Assembly (NCBI GenBank): GCA_946405045.1
Contig: CAMJFV010000020.1
Span: 1-15,095, forward strand
Direction of reading: 5' to 3'
DNA: 15,095 bases
Origin: an uncultured Bacteroidales bacterium
Lineage (GTDB): Bacteria > Bacteroidota > Bacteroidia > Bacteroidales > Paludibacteraceae
Shown here: positions 1 through 7,239 of the stretch, piece after piece
Numbering within the stretch: position 1 is the first letter of the stretch
Layout: every line of letters starts with the position of its first letter
Notes under the pieces: generated by a model
Seen by the model: only the letters and a program-made list of their open reading frames with translations
What the model was told of the DNA's origin: nothing
The model's database searches: none
Position numbers and translations under genes: made by a program

Positions 1-1074
1 CGTGTTGATATCTTCGTGACGGAAGTAACCCGTGAGGAACTGCAAGGTGCTCGTATTGTGAATAACTCACAACGTGACGGCATCATTACTCCATTCAGAT
101 CCGATGTATTTGATACACCGCTGACACTGCCGTTGTCTGCATACAGACTCGTACTAAAACCGCTCAACTATTACGAGTTCATTCAGCTCGGTTCTTCTCC
201 GGCATCTGGAAGTCGTGTGGATGCTGATAAGAAGCAATGGAGTATCATCTATGATCACATCTCCAATGTTTCTATCGGAGAATTCAAAGACTTCGAAGAC
301 TTCATGAAGTGCACCAAGTATATGGACCGTGAGCTTCTGATGTGGGGTGTGCTCATTGCATCTTCTGAAGAGGAAGAGACCATCACAATCCGTTGTGGTA
401 ACCCGAAGTGCAAGAAGCAGCACCAGATCAAATATAATCCGCGTATGCTGATCCATGTCAACGATGAGTTGATTGGTAAGTATGAGTGGGAAACCACAGG
501 TGCTGTTGCACCAGGTGCTGCAGCAATCGAGCACTTCAACAAGATCAATTCCAAGATCCGTCGTTACAAGCTTCCGAACACCGGATACATTGTTGAAATT
601 GATGACCGTCCGTCGGCATATGATTTCATCAACAGACGTTATCCGTTGATGGATAAGCTTCGTGAGAGATTCCTCCCGGATCGCGATATGTTCAATTCCG
701 AGGAAGAAGCTGATGAGGCACTGAACAACAATCCGGAATATTCCTATCTGCTTGCACATGCGATGTTCGTTACCGCAATCTCCAAGATTGTCGATGGTAC
801 TGAATACCGTTATGACAACTGGGATGATATCGAAAGAATCATCACAACCTCTCTTGATATGAGAGACGCGGCAATCCTTCTCCAGCTTGTTAACAAGCTT
901 GCTGCTGAGAATGTTTCTCCGATGGACTTCTATCTGGAGAACTTTAAGTGTGATGCTTGTGGACGTGAGGAAAAGCGTATTCCGATTCCGGATATTGGAA
1001 ATACCCTGATTTTCCAGCTTTCTCGGAGGCTGTCATCTACCGAAATAAACTTGACAGAGATGGAGTCGATTTGA
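1..1074 (+). CDS. Possible baseplate-hub / tail-assembly protein with split zinc-binding cysteines (5' partial)
   Basis: The frame is open to the left edge. The first possible start inside the window is GTG at 16, but the codons before it read as coding and there is no ribosome binding site there, so the gene probably begins upstream. From that GTG there are 352 residues. Two cysteine pairs are visible: CGNPKC at about residues 127-132 and CDACG at about 312-316, far apart in sequence but able to form one four-cysteine zinc site. The stretch FKDFEDFMKCTKYMDRELL followed by a short beta segment, a cysteine pair and KYNPRMLI resembles, from memory, the T4 gp26-type hub-assembly family in large myoviruses. 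That is a family-level impression, not a firm match. The product would act in tail or baseplate assembly. The end overlaps the next gene, which lies in the -1 frame. Confidence 0.6.
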   Translation, partial: RVDIFVTEVTREELQGARIVNNSQRDGIITPFRSDVFDTPLTLPLSAYRLVLKPLNYYEFIQLGSSPASGSRVDADKKQWSIIYDHISNVSIGEFKDFEDFMKCTKYMDRELLMWGVLIASSEEEETITIRCGNPKCKKQHQIKYNPRMLIHVNDELIGKYEWETTGAVAPGAAAIEHFNKINSKIRRYKLPNTGYIVEIDDRPSAYDFINRRYPLMDKLRERFLPDRDMFNSEEEADEALNNNPEYSYLLAHAMFVTAISKIVDGTEYRYDNWDDIERIITTSLDMRDAAILLQLVNKLAAENVSPMDFYLENFKCDACGREEKRIPIPDIGNTLIFQLSRRLSSTEINLTEMESI

Positions 1075-1310
1075 TCGAATTGGGAGACCTCTTCAACAGA
1101 TGTCTCCCGATCGATATGCTCTTACGAATGCCTCGTAAATTCGTAAACCGTCTTCGAGAGATTCGGAAGCTTCAGAAGAAGCAAGAACATCAGCGACAAG
1201 AACAACAATTGGCTGCTGCAAATAATATCGGAATTTCAAATCCGATTGCGCATGCACGCCAAACATTTGATAGCACGGCAATTGATGAGATGGTTGATGA
1301 ACTTTCTTAA
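1071..1310 (+). CDS. Small basic/coiled protein overlapping the hub-like gene; possible frameshift extension
   Basis: This 79-residue ORF starts at TTG 1071, overlapping the upstream stop (TGA 1072-1074). A GGAG at 1062-1065 sits 5 bases before the TTG, so reinitiation is plausible. The protein has a basic helix (about residues 20-38, rich in R, K and L) followed by a Gln-rich stretch, which suggests a short coiled coil. The same frame is open back to 969, in the -1 frame of the upstream gene, and that upstream stretch reads like protein (PDFPAFSEAVIYRNKLDRDG). A -1 shifted fusion is therefore an alternative to an independent start. Tail-assembly chaperone pairs in phages often use such an arrangement. 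I do not recognise the protein itself. Confidence 0.6.
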   Translation: MIELGDLFNRCLPIDMLLRMPRKFVNRLREIRKLQKKQEHQRQEQQLAAANNIGISNPIAHARQTFDSTAIDEMVDELS

Positions 1311-1343
1311 TGGGTAATCCAATTTTGAAAGGAAAAAACAAAT

Positions 1344-1535
1344 ATGATACAATCATCTTCAATCTCCATTCAACCGGGTTTCCGATTGAATGATTTCATC
1401 TTCGGTTATATACAGAGAAACGGTTTTCCTTACGTGGTGGACAATTACTGTCCACTACGTGAGGCATATTATAATGAGAAAGCACATAACGGGCAACAAG
1501 AAAACGATACGGAAGGAGCATCCCCTGATGTTTAA
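1344..1535 (+). CDS. Hypothetical 63-residue protein
   Basis: ATG at 1344 follows AAAGGA at about 1328 with 10 bases between. The peptide is soluble-looking, with a polar Gln/Glu/Asp-rich tail, and has no recognisable domain. Its stop (TAA 1533-1535) overlaps the ATG of the next gene at 1528 by 8 bases, an arrangement typical of translational coupling in phage operons. A strong inverted repeat (1430-1462) lies inside it. A competing reading frame from 1390 covers part of the same stretch but has no good ribosome binding site, so I prefer this frame. Function unknown. Confidence 0.5.
   Translation: MIQSSSISIQPGFRLNDFIFGYIQRNGFPYVVDNYCPLREAYYNEKAHNGQQENDTEGASPDV
1430..1462 (+). repeat. 14-bp inverted repeat (RNA hairpin) within the 63-residue ORF
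   Basis: Arm TTACGTGGTGGACA (1430-1443), loop ATTAC, arm TGTCCACTACGTGA (1449-1462). The arms pair along all 14 positions with two G-U wobbles if read as plus-strand RNA. No U-tract follows, so it is not a standard terminator. It lies about 50 bases before the ribosome binding site of the 283-residue gene and could affect translation or RNA processing there. Confidence 0.55.
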
Positions 1536-2379
1536 TGTACCCCAGACCATGATTAACGAGATCATGGGAACAAGATCGAAGATTCATCACACGCTGATTA
1601 TGACATGTGATATTTATCTCAATGCATGCACACTGATCAATGGAAAACACAGTGTGTTATCTAGAGATGATTATAGTCAATACTATAAAAATTTCACATG
1701 GGACATTGCGGTTGAATCCTCTCCGCTCGAGGCATTTATTCCAACCGACAAGTCTATATTAATCCGATATGATCTTCTGGAAAACATGGATGAAGAAAAC
1801 AAACGTTCACGTGAATTCATCATCAATCGTGAGCTCCCTGAATATGAGAGACTTGCAAAACGCATCACCATTGACGAACTCAAGAACACATTGAATCCGA
1901 CACACAAGGTTTTGATTGCTCTTGAACGAGGCAAGGTAACACTTGATGATGTGATCGATGATATCTTCATCTATCTCTGCGTGTTCAAATACATCGATGA
2001 GATCAACACTGCCCGAATCCAAATGTTCTCCAACATGTCTCCTGTCATCGAGTATGTTGTTGAAAACATTGGATACAATGATCTCAAGAATTATTTGAAG
2101 CGCGATAAGGTGGACCCCGAAAAGCTCGAGAAGCATGACGATAATGTGTTCTTTGAGCAGGACTACAAAATGGTCTGTAAGTTCTATGAGAACGAAGCAC
2201 CCGTCAAGTTCGATGTAGACAATCTGATCGAACGTTTGATCACGAATATTGTTTTAAAATCTGATATATACATCATTTTGGCGATATACCTCGCTGCATC
2301 CTTTGCAATCTCCGATTTCAAACGCGGAACGGATTCTCCATGTGTAAAGTATGTATCTGATGTACTATCAATTATCTGA
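1528..2379 (+). CDS. Unrecognised 283-residue protein upstream of the RNA polymerase beta-like gene
   Basis: I place the start at ATG 1528 because GGAAGGAG (1511-1518) lies 9 bases before it. A longer frame is open back to 1390 but has no comparable site. The protein begins MFNVPQTMINEIMG and is mostly helical and acidic. Near the C-terminus, about residues 245-270 (IYIILAIYLAASFAI) are hydrophobic enough for a buried or membrane helix. I recognise no enzyme motif. It ends 25 bases before the RNA polymerase beta-like gene and probably shares its transcript. It does not resemble the N-terminal half of beta as far as I can see. A structural or polymerase-accessory role are both open. Confidence 0.8.
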   Translation: MFNVPQTMINEIMGTRSKIHHTLIMTCDIYLNACTLINGKHSVLSRDDYSQYYKNFTWDIAVESSPLEAFIPTDKSILIRYDLLENMDEENKRSREFIINRELPEYERLAKRITIDELKNTLNPTHKVLIALERGKVTLDDVIDDIFIYLCVFKYIDEINTARIQMFSNMSPVIEYVVENIGYNDLKNYLKRDKVDPEKLEKHDDNVFFEQDYKMVCKFYENEAPVKFDVDNLIERLITNIVLKSDIYIILAIYLAASFAISDFKRGTDSPCVKYVSDVLSII

Positions 2380-2404
2380 ATATTCGTGAAAGGTGGTACA
2401 ACAT

Positions 2405-4621
2405 ATGCCCAGACAAATCATGAACAATGCCGCTGATATTGAACGGCGCTGTGCGGAAGTAAACCCATTGTCTTTGACTGGTATGTCCGCACTTGGATTC
2501 CCGGAAAAGATATCAACAACGCGTGGTGTAATGATGGTAAAACATACATCACAACGTGTTGTTGTCCGGAATCCTGAATTCCCAATGATGTTTACCGGTG
2601 CTGAAAATGAATTTGGTAAACGTTCATCATGGGACGTCCGTGCAACAGCGGATTATAAACTCATGAAGAAATTCGTGAAGTTTAAAGACTCCCCGTATTC
2701 TCCAATCGCGTATATCTTTAAGAATCTGGAAACGGGAAAGTATTTGTGTAAGATATACAAACCTGCGGTCAATCTTACTGAGCGATATGGATTCCGTATG
2801 AAGGATAATATCCGTGGAATCAAAGAAGGTGATGTGTTACCGAAGGACACTTCTATTGCGCAATCATCATCTTATGTCGACGACAACTATTGTGCTGGTT
2901 GTAATATTCGCATGGCATATGCAGTATTGCCTGAACTGACTGAAGACTCTCTTATGATATCAGAAGACGCTGCCAAGGCTTTGGAATACGATATGGTCGA
3001 TATCGTAACCGTCAATGTATCTAAGAAGTCATATCTGTTGAACCGATATGGTCGAAATGGTGAGTACAAGCCATTCCCTGATATTGGTGAGGAAGTTCAG
3101 AATGACGTGCTGTGTTCGATTCGTGAGAACTCTTACGTATCAACACTTGCTGAAGCATCGATTCCACATGTGAATGACACTAAGTATTTTTCACATGGTA
3201 CCGTCGTGGATATCGATATCTTCACGAATGTTGAAGTCGAAGATGCACAGTTCAATCGATATCTGTCACAGATCCGTCAGTGGTATACGGATATCTTCTC
3301 GTATATATCGACGATTATCACGGACCCGAACCAGGATGATACATCACTGCTGGATATCTATCATCAGGCTGAAAAGTATCTGAATGGTTCTGCCTGGGTC
3401 ACAAAGGAATACATCGTCGATACGATCATCAAATTCACGATGTTACAACCTATGAAAATCGCAGTTGGTCAGAAGGTGGTTGGACGTTACGGAAACAAAT
3501 CCGTTATCTCGAAGATCATTCCGACTGACGAAATGCCAAAGACTGATGATGGACGTCCGATTCATATGTTGGCAAATGCGTTGGCAGTTCCGAACAGAAT
3601 CATTGCATTCGCGACATATGAAGGATCGATGACATTCATGCAGGATCGTATGTACCAGCATATCCAACATCTGTGGAAAGAAAAGCTTGCGTCACAGGAA
3701 GAAATCATGACACTTGTCTGTGACTTCGTATCGATCTTTGAACCAGATGAAGGATCTGAAATCATGCGTGTGTACAAAGAACGTCCGAATACCGTGTTCC
3801 AGGATATTATGGATCATGGAATCTATATTCAGATCAAACCGTTCAACAAAGTATGTGTGCGTGATGCACTGCTACAAGCATATGACGCATATCCTGACAT
3901 CATGAAACCGTATAAGATCTATACAAAACTCCATCATCGTTGGGTTCAGATCGATGGTGAATATCCCGTCGGATTTCAGTACACCTGGGTTCTGAAACAG
4001 GAACCTTCGAAAGCACTGTCGGCCATCTCTACGGGAAGAACAACGTTGTACGATCAACCTGTTAAGACACATCAGTTTACAAAGAACTTGAGACACTATT
4101 CTGACAACCCGGTGAAATATGGCGAATATGATACCATGAACTTTTTAGCAGGTGTCGGAATCAAAGAGTTCTCGAAACTGACAACATATTATCGTGGTTC
4201 CCAGTACATGGAGAACTCGATGTTGATGTCACAATTGAACGACATGGGTCTTGATCTGAGTAAGTACAATCAGTTCCCACAACTTGATAATCTGAAGAAC
4301 ACACTCAAATTCATGGGCATCAAGTTGAAACCTGACATCTTTAACTATTCAACGATTGGATTCTTCGATGAGATTCATAAGGTCTTGATCAATAATGTGG
4401 AAGTGGAGGTCTCCGTACCAGAACTTCGTTTCCACCTCATCATGTTCTCATACTTCATGAAGTATCAGAAAACACATGAGTTTGTTGACATGGCTGAATT
4501 CTTCTCAATGATTGATGAAACCGATCTGTTCCAAGGATGCACACGTGAATATGTCGTGTCCACGTATGAGAAGTTCACACATTTACTACCAATTCTGCAA
4601 CAACTCAAGCAATATGCCTAA
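2405..4621 (+). CDS. RNA polymerase beta subunit, C-terminal half (split phage multisubunit RNAP)
   Basis: The start is ATG 2405, preceded by GAAAGGTGG with 8 bases of spacing; a GTG at 2393 in the same frame lies within the binding site. The 738-residue product is colinear with the C-terminal half of bacterial RpoB. In order: STTRGVMMVKHTSQ (like the ANRALMGSNMQRQ region), IKEGDVLP (like the GDVLADG region), EDSLMISEDAA (like EDSILVSERV), a GTVVDIDIFTN segment (like GTVIDVQVFT), then GQKVVGRYGNKSVISKI at about residues 355-371 matching GDKMAGRHGNKGVISKI. Both lysines that contact the active centre in that motif are kept. The C-terminal part VGFQYTWVLK...KALSAISTG...YRGSQYMENSM parallels VGYMYMLKL through the end of RpoB. 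The N-terminal half of beta is absent from this gene and window, as expected for the split subunits of phiKZ-like and AR9-like phages. It would transcribe phage genes, either as virion or non-virion polymerase. A strong terminator follows. Confidence 0.92.
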   Translation: MPRQIMNNAADIERRCAEVNPLSLTGMSALGFPEKISTTRGVMMVKHTSQRVVVRNPEFPMMFTGAENEFGKRSSWDVRATADYKLMKKFVKFKDSPYSPIAYIFKNLETGKYLCKIYKPAVNLTERYGFRMKDNIRGIKEGDVLPKDTSIAQSSSYVDDNYCAGCNIRMAYAVLPELTEDSLMISEDAAKALEYDMVDIVTVNVSKKSYLLNRYGRNGEYKPFPDIGEEVQNDVLCSIRENSYVSTLAEASIPHVNDTKYFSHGTVVDIDIFTNVEVEDAQFNRYLSQIRQWYTDIFSYISTIITDPNQDDTSLLDIYHQAEKYLNGSAWVTKEYIVDTIIKFTMLQPMKIAVGQKVVGRYGNKSVISKIIPTDEMPKTDDGRPIHMLANALAVPNRIIAFATYEGSMTFMQDRMYQHIQHLWKEKLASQEEIMTLVCDFVSIFEPDEGSEIMRVYKERPNTVFQDIMDHGIYIQIKPFNKVCVRDALLQAYDAYPDIMKPYKIYTKLHHRWVQIDGEYPVGFQYTWVLKQEPSKALSAISTGRTTLYDQPVKTHQFTKNLRHYSDNPVKYGEYDTMNFLAGVGIKEFSKLTTYYRGSQYMENSMLMSQLNDMGLDLSKYNQFPQLDNLKNTLKFMGIKLKPDIFNYSTIGFFDEIHKVLINNVEVEVSVPELRFHLIMFSYFMKYQKTHEFVDMAEFFSMIDETDLFQGCTREYVVSTYEKFTHLLPILQQLKQYA

Positions 4622-4644
4622 CTCAGGCTCGGATAAACAGAATT

Positions 4645-4690
4645 TGTATGCGGGGGCCACATGGCCCCCGTGTATACTATTTTTTTTTTT
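4645..4690 (+). terminator. Rho-independent terminator after the RNA polymerase beta-like gene
   Basis: A perfect 9-bp GC stem, CGGGGGCCA (4651-4659) with TGGCCCCCG (4662-4670), extends outward by six more pairs including G-U wobbles (4645-4650 with 4671-4676). It is followed within a few bases by a run of eleven T (4680-4690, one A before it). It lies 24 bases beyond the TAA of the upstream gene and separates that operon from the terminase gene. Confidence 0.9.
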
Positions 4691-4745
4691 CATCAGATAA
4701 TCATTGAACCGATTACATAACAAACTCAATGAAAGGAGTGTCGTT

Positions 4746-6893
4746 ATGTCCGATATTCGTAAAATCGGAAATCGATATTATGACTTTGGAACGAAGAATA
4801 CATCTTTCTTACTAACAGCACAAGAGTTGAAAACGCTTGGTATCAAGAATTGGTACTTTATGCTGGAAGTGAAACACCCAAATCTCGGTGTACAAGACAT
4901 CGATGCATATAATAAAGATATCACAAAAGAAGATGTTGCCCGTATCTGCATTGAATGTAAACAGAACCCATGGTTCTTTTTCAGAGAAGTTGCAAAGGTT
5001 CCGGTTCGTGGTGCTGGAAAGTTGCCACCTATTCTATCACGTGCTTCATTGGCAATTATCTGGTGCTTTATGCATAGCATCGATTTCATTCTTTGTCAAC
5101 CTCGTCAGACGCATAAGTCTACCTGGTGTACACTATTACTCGAATACATGTTTGTATTTGAATACCAAAATATCGAAATTCCAATGATGCATATTCGACA
5201 AGATCGTTGTTTGGAATCTGCGGAAATGTTGCGTGATTACATATGTGCGCTACCACCGTATATGAACCCGTGGTATGGACGTCAGAAACTTCCTGGAACA
5301 AAATCTTTGAAGTATGATGAACATAACACATCCATCACAATTTTGTCACAAGCAGATTCCGCGGTTAAAGCAAAGGATAAGATGCGTGGTTTCACCGTAT
5401 TTGCAGCAATGCTTGAAGAGTGGGAATATATTCCATATCAAGCATCCGTTATGGAAGGTGCAATGCCAGCTATTATCTCCGGTCGTGAAATCGCCGCAAA
5501 AACAAATGGCCGTACATGCGTTATGCTACTTTCAACTCCTGGTGACTTGGAGACAGAAACGGGTCGAACAGCACAACGTATGATCGATTTGACGCCAGTG
5601 TTCTCTGAACAGTTGTATGATTTTACCGAACAAGAATTGAAAGATTACTTTGCAGGTATGCATACGATCGATGAAAATGGAAACCCGCAACCTGTCACGT
5701 CTCTTTATATCGAATTCAATTATAAACAACTTCGCAAAGATGAAGCATGGTTGAGAGCACAGTACAATGAAGCACTCCGTTTGGATAAGCTTGATGAGTA
5801 TCGTCGAGGTGTTCTGCTTCAGAGATATCGTGGTTCAAAGTCTGTATTGTTCCGCCAGGAAGATATTGATTACATCATTCAGAATGCGAAAGAACCGGAT
5901 TATGATATTTTCCTTCTGAAGAAGGTTCATCTGTATGTTTACAAACATGACATTCTGGTTCCGGACATGAATTCGTCAACACCATATTTTGATACAACGC
6001 TTCCATATCTGATTGGTATTGACGTTGCAACTGGTAGCGGTGGTGATAATACCGCTATTTGTATCGTGAATCCATACACAATGGAAGTTGTTGGTGAACT
6101 ATTGTCACCATTCATGGGTCCAACAGATTTAATGCGAATCATTCTCGAGATCGCAAAGTTGTGTCCAAAAGGTGTCTTCTGTGTTGAAACGAATTCAATC
6201 GGTAAAGCAATTGTAGATCTGATTCAAGAGACACAAATCGAGTACAGATTCTATCATGATGAAAAGTTGGATATTTCCAAGGGTGCTGTTATGAAAGAAT
6301 CACCAGAAGAAACGATGAAGCGTCGTTCTATTGAAAAGGGTTACATCGGTACATGTGTCACACCATCTGTCAGAAATACAATGTTCGATCTATTGAAAGT
6401 TCATGTCAAAGATTACAAACATTTGTTAACCACGAAGTATCTATCAAAAGATATCACGAATCTTGTACGTGCTAAGAATGGAAAAATTGAGGCTGCAGAA
6501 GGTTTCCATGACGACATGGTCATGGCATATAATCATGTATTGTTTATATGGTACTATGGCAAACGTCTTGAGCGGTTCGGTATATCTAAAGAAAAAAGTA
6601 CATTCCAAGAGGCAACTGCTGCAATCGAACAATATGAAGATGAGATTGCTGAAAATGTTGTCAACAACATGATTCTTCCAGATGTGCCAGCACCATATCT
6701 GGAGCAGCTGTTACATGATAAAACTTCACCGGATCCGATGGGTTATTTTAGAGAACACGGTGTTGATGAGTATGGTTATTCTCCGATGGATTATAACAGA
6801 CACTTCCGTGAACAACAGGAACGTGCTCCAATTAATGCTGTACCTCAAGATGCTATTCCAGCATCATATTTCCTGGATATTAACACATTCTAA
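4746..6893 (+). CDS. terL: Terminase large subunit (packaging ATPase and nuclease)
   Basis: The start is ATG 4746, with AAAGGAG 7 bases upstream; a TTG at 4704 in frame has no ribosome binding site. The product is 715 residues. The N-terminal ATPase has a P-loop-like CQPRQTHKST at about residues 117-126, a Walker B-like FAAMLEEWE at about 219-227, and the coupling motif LLSTPGD at about 261-267. The C-terminal RNase H/RuvC-like nuclease shows LIGIDVATG (Asp about 426), VFCVETNS (Glu about 481) and GFHDDMVMA (Asp about 589-590), the expected acidic triad. It pumps DNA into the prohead through the portal and cuts the concatemer. The P-loop is unusual: His replaces the Gly before the catalytic Lys. 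The gene stands between a terminator and the convergent gap. Identity is secure from the combination of both domains. Confidence 0.95.
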   Translation: MSDIRKIGNRYYDFGTKNTSFLLTAQELKTLGIKNWYFMLEVKHPNLGVQDIDAYNKDITKEDVARICIECKQNPWFFFREVAKVPVRGAGKLPPILSRASLAIIWCFMHSIDFILCQPRQTHKSTWCTLLLEYMFVFEYQNIEIPMMHIRQDRCLESAEMLRDYICALPPYMNPWYGRQKLPGTKSLKYDEHNTSITILSQADSAVKAKDKMRGFTVFAAMLEEWEYIPYQASVMEGAMPAIISGREIAAKTNGRTCVMLLSTPGDLETETGRTAQRMIDLTPVFSEQLYDFTEQELKDYFAGMHTIDENGNPQPVTSLYIEFNYKQLRKDEAWLRAQYNEALRLDKLDEYRRGVLLQRYRGSKSVLFRQEDIDYIIQNAKEPDYDIFLLKKVHLYVYKHDILVPDMNSSTPYFDTTLPYLIGIDVATGSGGDNTAICIVNPYTMEVVGELLSPFMGPTDLMRIILEIAKLCPKGVFCVETNSIGKAIVDLIQETQIEYRFYHDEKLDISKGAVMKESPEETMKRRSIEKGYIGTCVTPSVRNTMFDLLKVHVKDYKHLLTTKYLSKDITNLVRAKNGKIEAAEGFHDDMVMAYNHVLFIWYYGKRLERFGISKEKSTFQEATAAIEQYEDEIAENVVNNMILPDVPAPYLEQLLHDKTSPDPMGYFREHGVDEYGYSPMDYNRHFREQQERAPINAVPQDAIPASYFLDINTF

Positions 6894-6912
6894 GAAAATC
6901 GGAAACATAAAA

Positions 6913-6940
6913 ATAGTGTGGGGCATTTGCCCCACACTAT
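6913..6940 (-). terminator. Perfect 13-bp hairpin, likely intrinsic terminator for leftward transcripts
   Basis: ATAGTGTGGGGCA (6913-6925) pairs perfectly with TGCCCCACACTAT (6928-6940), leaving a two-base centre. Read on the minus strand the stem is followed by TTTTT and a T-rich stretch, the form of an intrinsic terminator. Read on the plus strand no U-tract follows, though the hairpin begins 20 bases after the terminase stop. I therefore favour termination of the minus-strand helicase/portal transcript, with possible bidirectional use. Confidence 0.6.
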
Positions 6941-6948
6941 CGATATGA

Positions 6949-7104
6949 AATCCGGGGTGCCGAATGGTGTATTATGCGCGTATGTTTAGGAGGAACATCA
7001 CACATGGCAAATTAGGCCGCCGCGCCCGCACGCGGCACAGGGAGGCACGTAACTCCCTGAACGAGAGAAGGTCGTCAACATAGTTGACCAAAACACCCCG
7101 GATT
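6949..7104. ncRNA. Candidate structured RNA of 156 bases closed by an 11-bp helix
   Basis: The ends pair perfectly over 11 bp (6949-6959 with 7094-7104). Inside are four local hairpins: ATGTTT/GAACAT with loop AGGAG (6982-6998), GCCGCG/CGCGGC with loop CCCGCA (7019-7036), AGGGAG/CTCCCT with an 8-base loop (7039-7058), and GTCAAC/GTTGAC with a 3-base loop (7074-7088). This is a multibranched fold. No long ORF crosses it. The strand is unresolved: leftward transcription would place the 6913-6940 terminator just after it, and the first hairpin loop would then carry CCUCCU. Rightward, the same loop carries AGGAGG 10 bases before an ATG. It does not match a family I know. A packaging-RNA role beside terL is conceivable but unsupported. 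Confidence 0.55.
7004..7015 (+). other. Start-stop minigene (ATG-GCA-AAT-TAG) behind a strong Shine-Dalgarno
   Basis: AGGAGG (6988-6993) is one of the strongest ribosome binding sites in the window and is followed 10 bases later by ATG, two sense codons and TAG. As written it encodes only M-A-N. If TAG were read through, the frame would continue for 14 further codons to TGA at about 7060. It may be a leader peptide, the relic of a lost gene, or a coincidence inside the structured element. Confidence 0.25.
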
Positions 7105-7126
7105 ATAAAAACGTTAAAAGGGATTT

Positions 7127-7154
7127 GATTGGTGGGGCAAAAGCCCCACCAATC
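7127..7154. repeat. Perfect 12-bp GC-rich hairpin in the convergent gap
   Basis: GATTGGTGGGGC (7127-7138), loop AAAA, GCCCCACCAATC (7143-7154). On the minus strand the bases that follow are AAATCCCTTTT, a weak U-rich tail; on the plus strand there is none. Its GGGGC...GCCCC core resembles the hairpins at 4651-4670 and 6913-6940. It may be a second, weaker terminator or a boundary element between the two structured RNAs. Confidence 0.55.
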
Positions 7155-7176
7155 TCACACGAAAGGAACATTGAAA

Positions 7177-7239
7177 ATGAATAAGTTTGAAAAAACCAGA
7201 GGACGCACTAATCCGAGAGGAATGAGTCATATCCTCTAA
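7177..7239 (+). CDS. Possible 20-residue peptide ORF
   Basis: ATG 7177 follows AAAGGA (7162-7167) with 9 bases of spacing, the same form as real gene starts in this window. The ORF encodes MNKFEKTRGRTNPRGMSHIL, a small basic peptide, and ends with TAA inside the left arm of a large inverted repeat. The good ribosome binding site is the main support. The peptide may be a leader or the start of a decayed gene. It could equally be chance sequence within a structured RNA region. Confidence 0.3.
   Translation: MNKFEKTRGRTNPRGMSHIL

Noticed and set aside
154..759. Minus-strand ORF of 201 residues
   Set aside because: Antisense shadow of the hub-like gene, whose composition and cysteine motifs are convincing on the plus strand.
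4704..4745. Upstream TTG start for terminase adding 14 residues
   Set aside because: No ribosome binding site precedes it; the added stretch itself contains the AAAGGAG used by ATG 4746.
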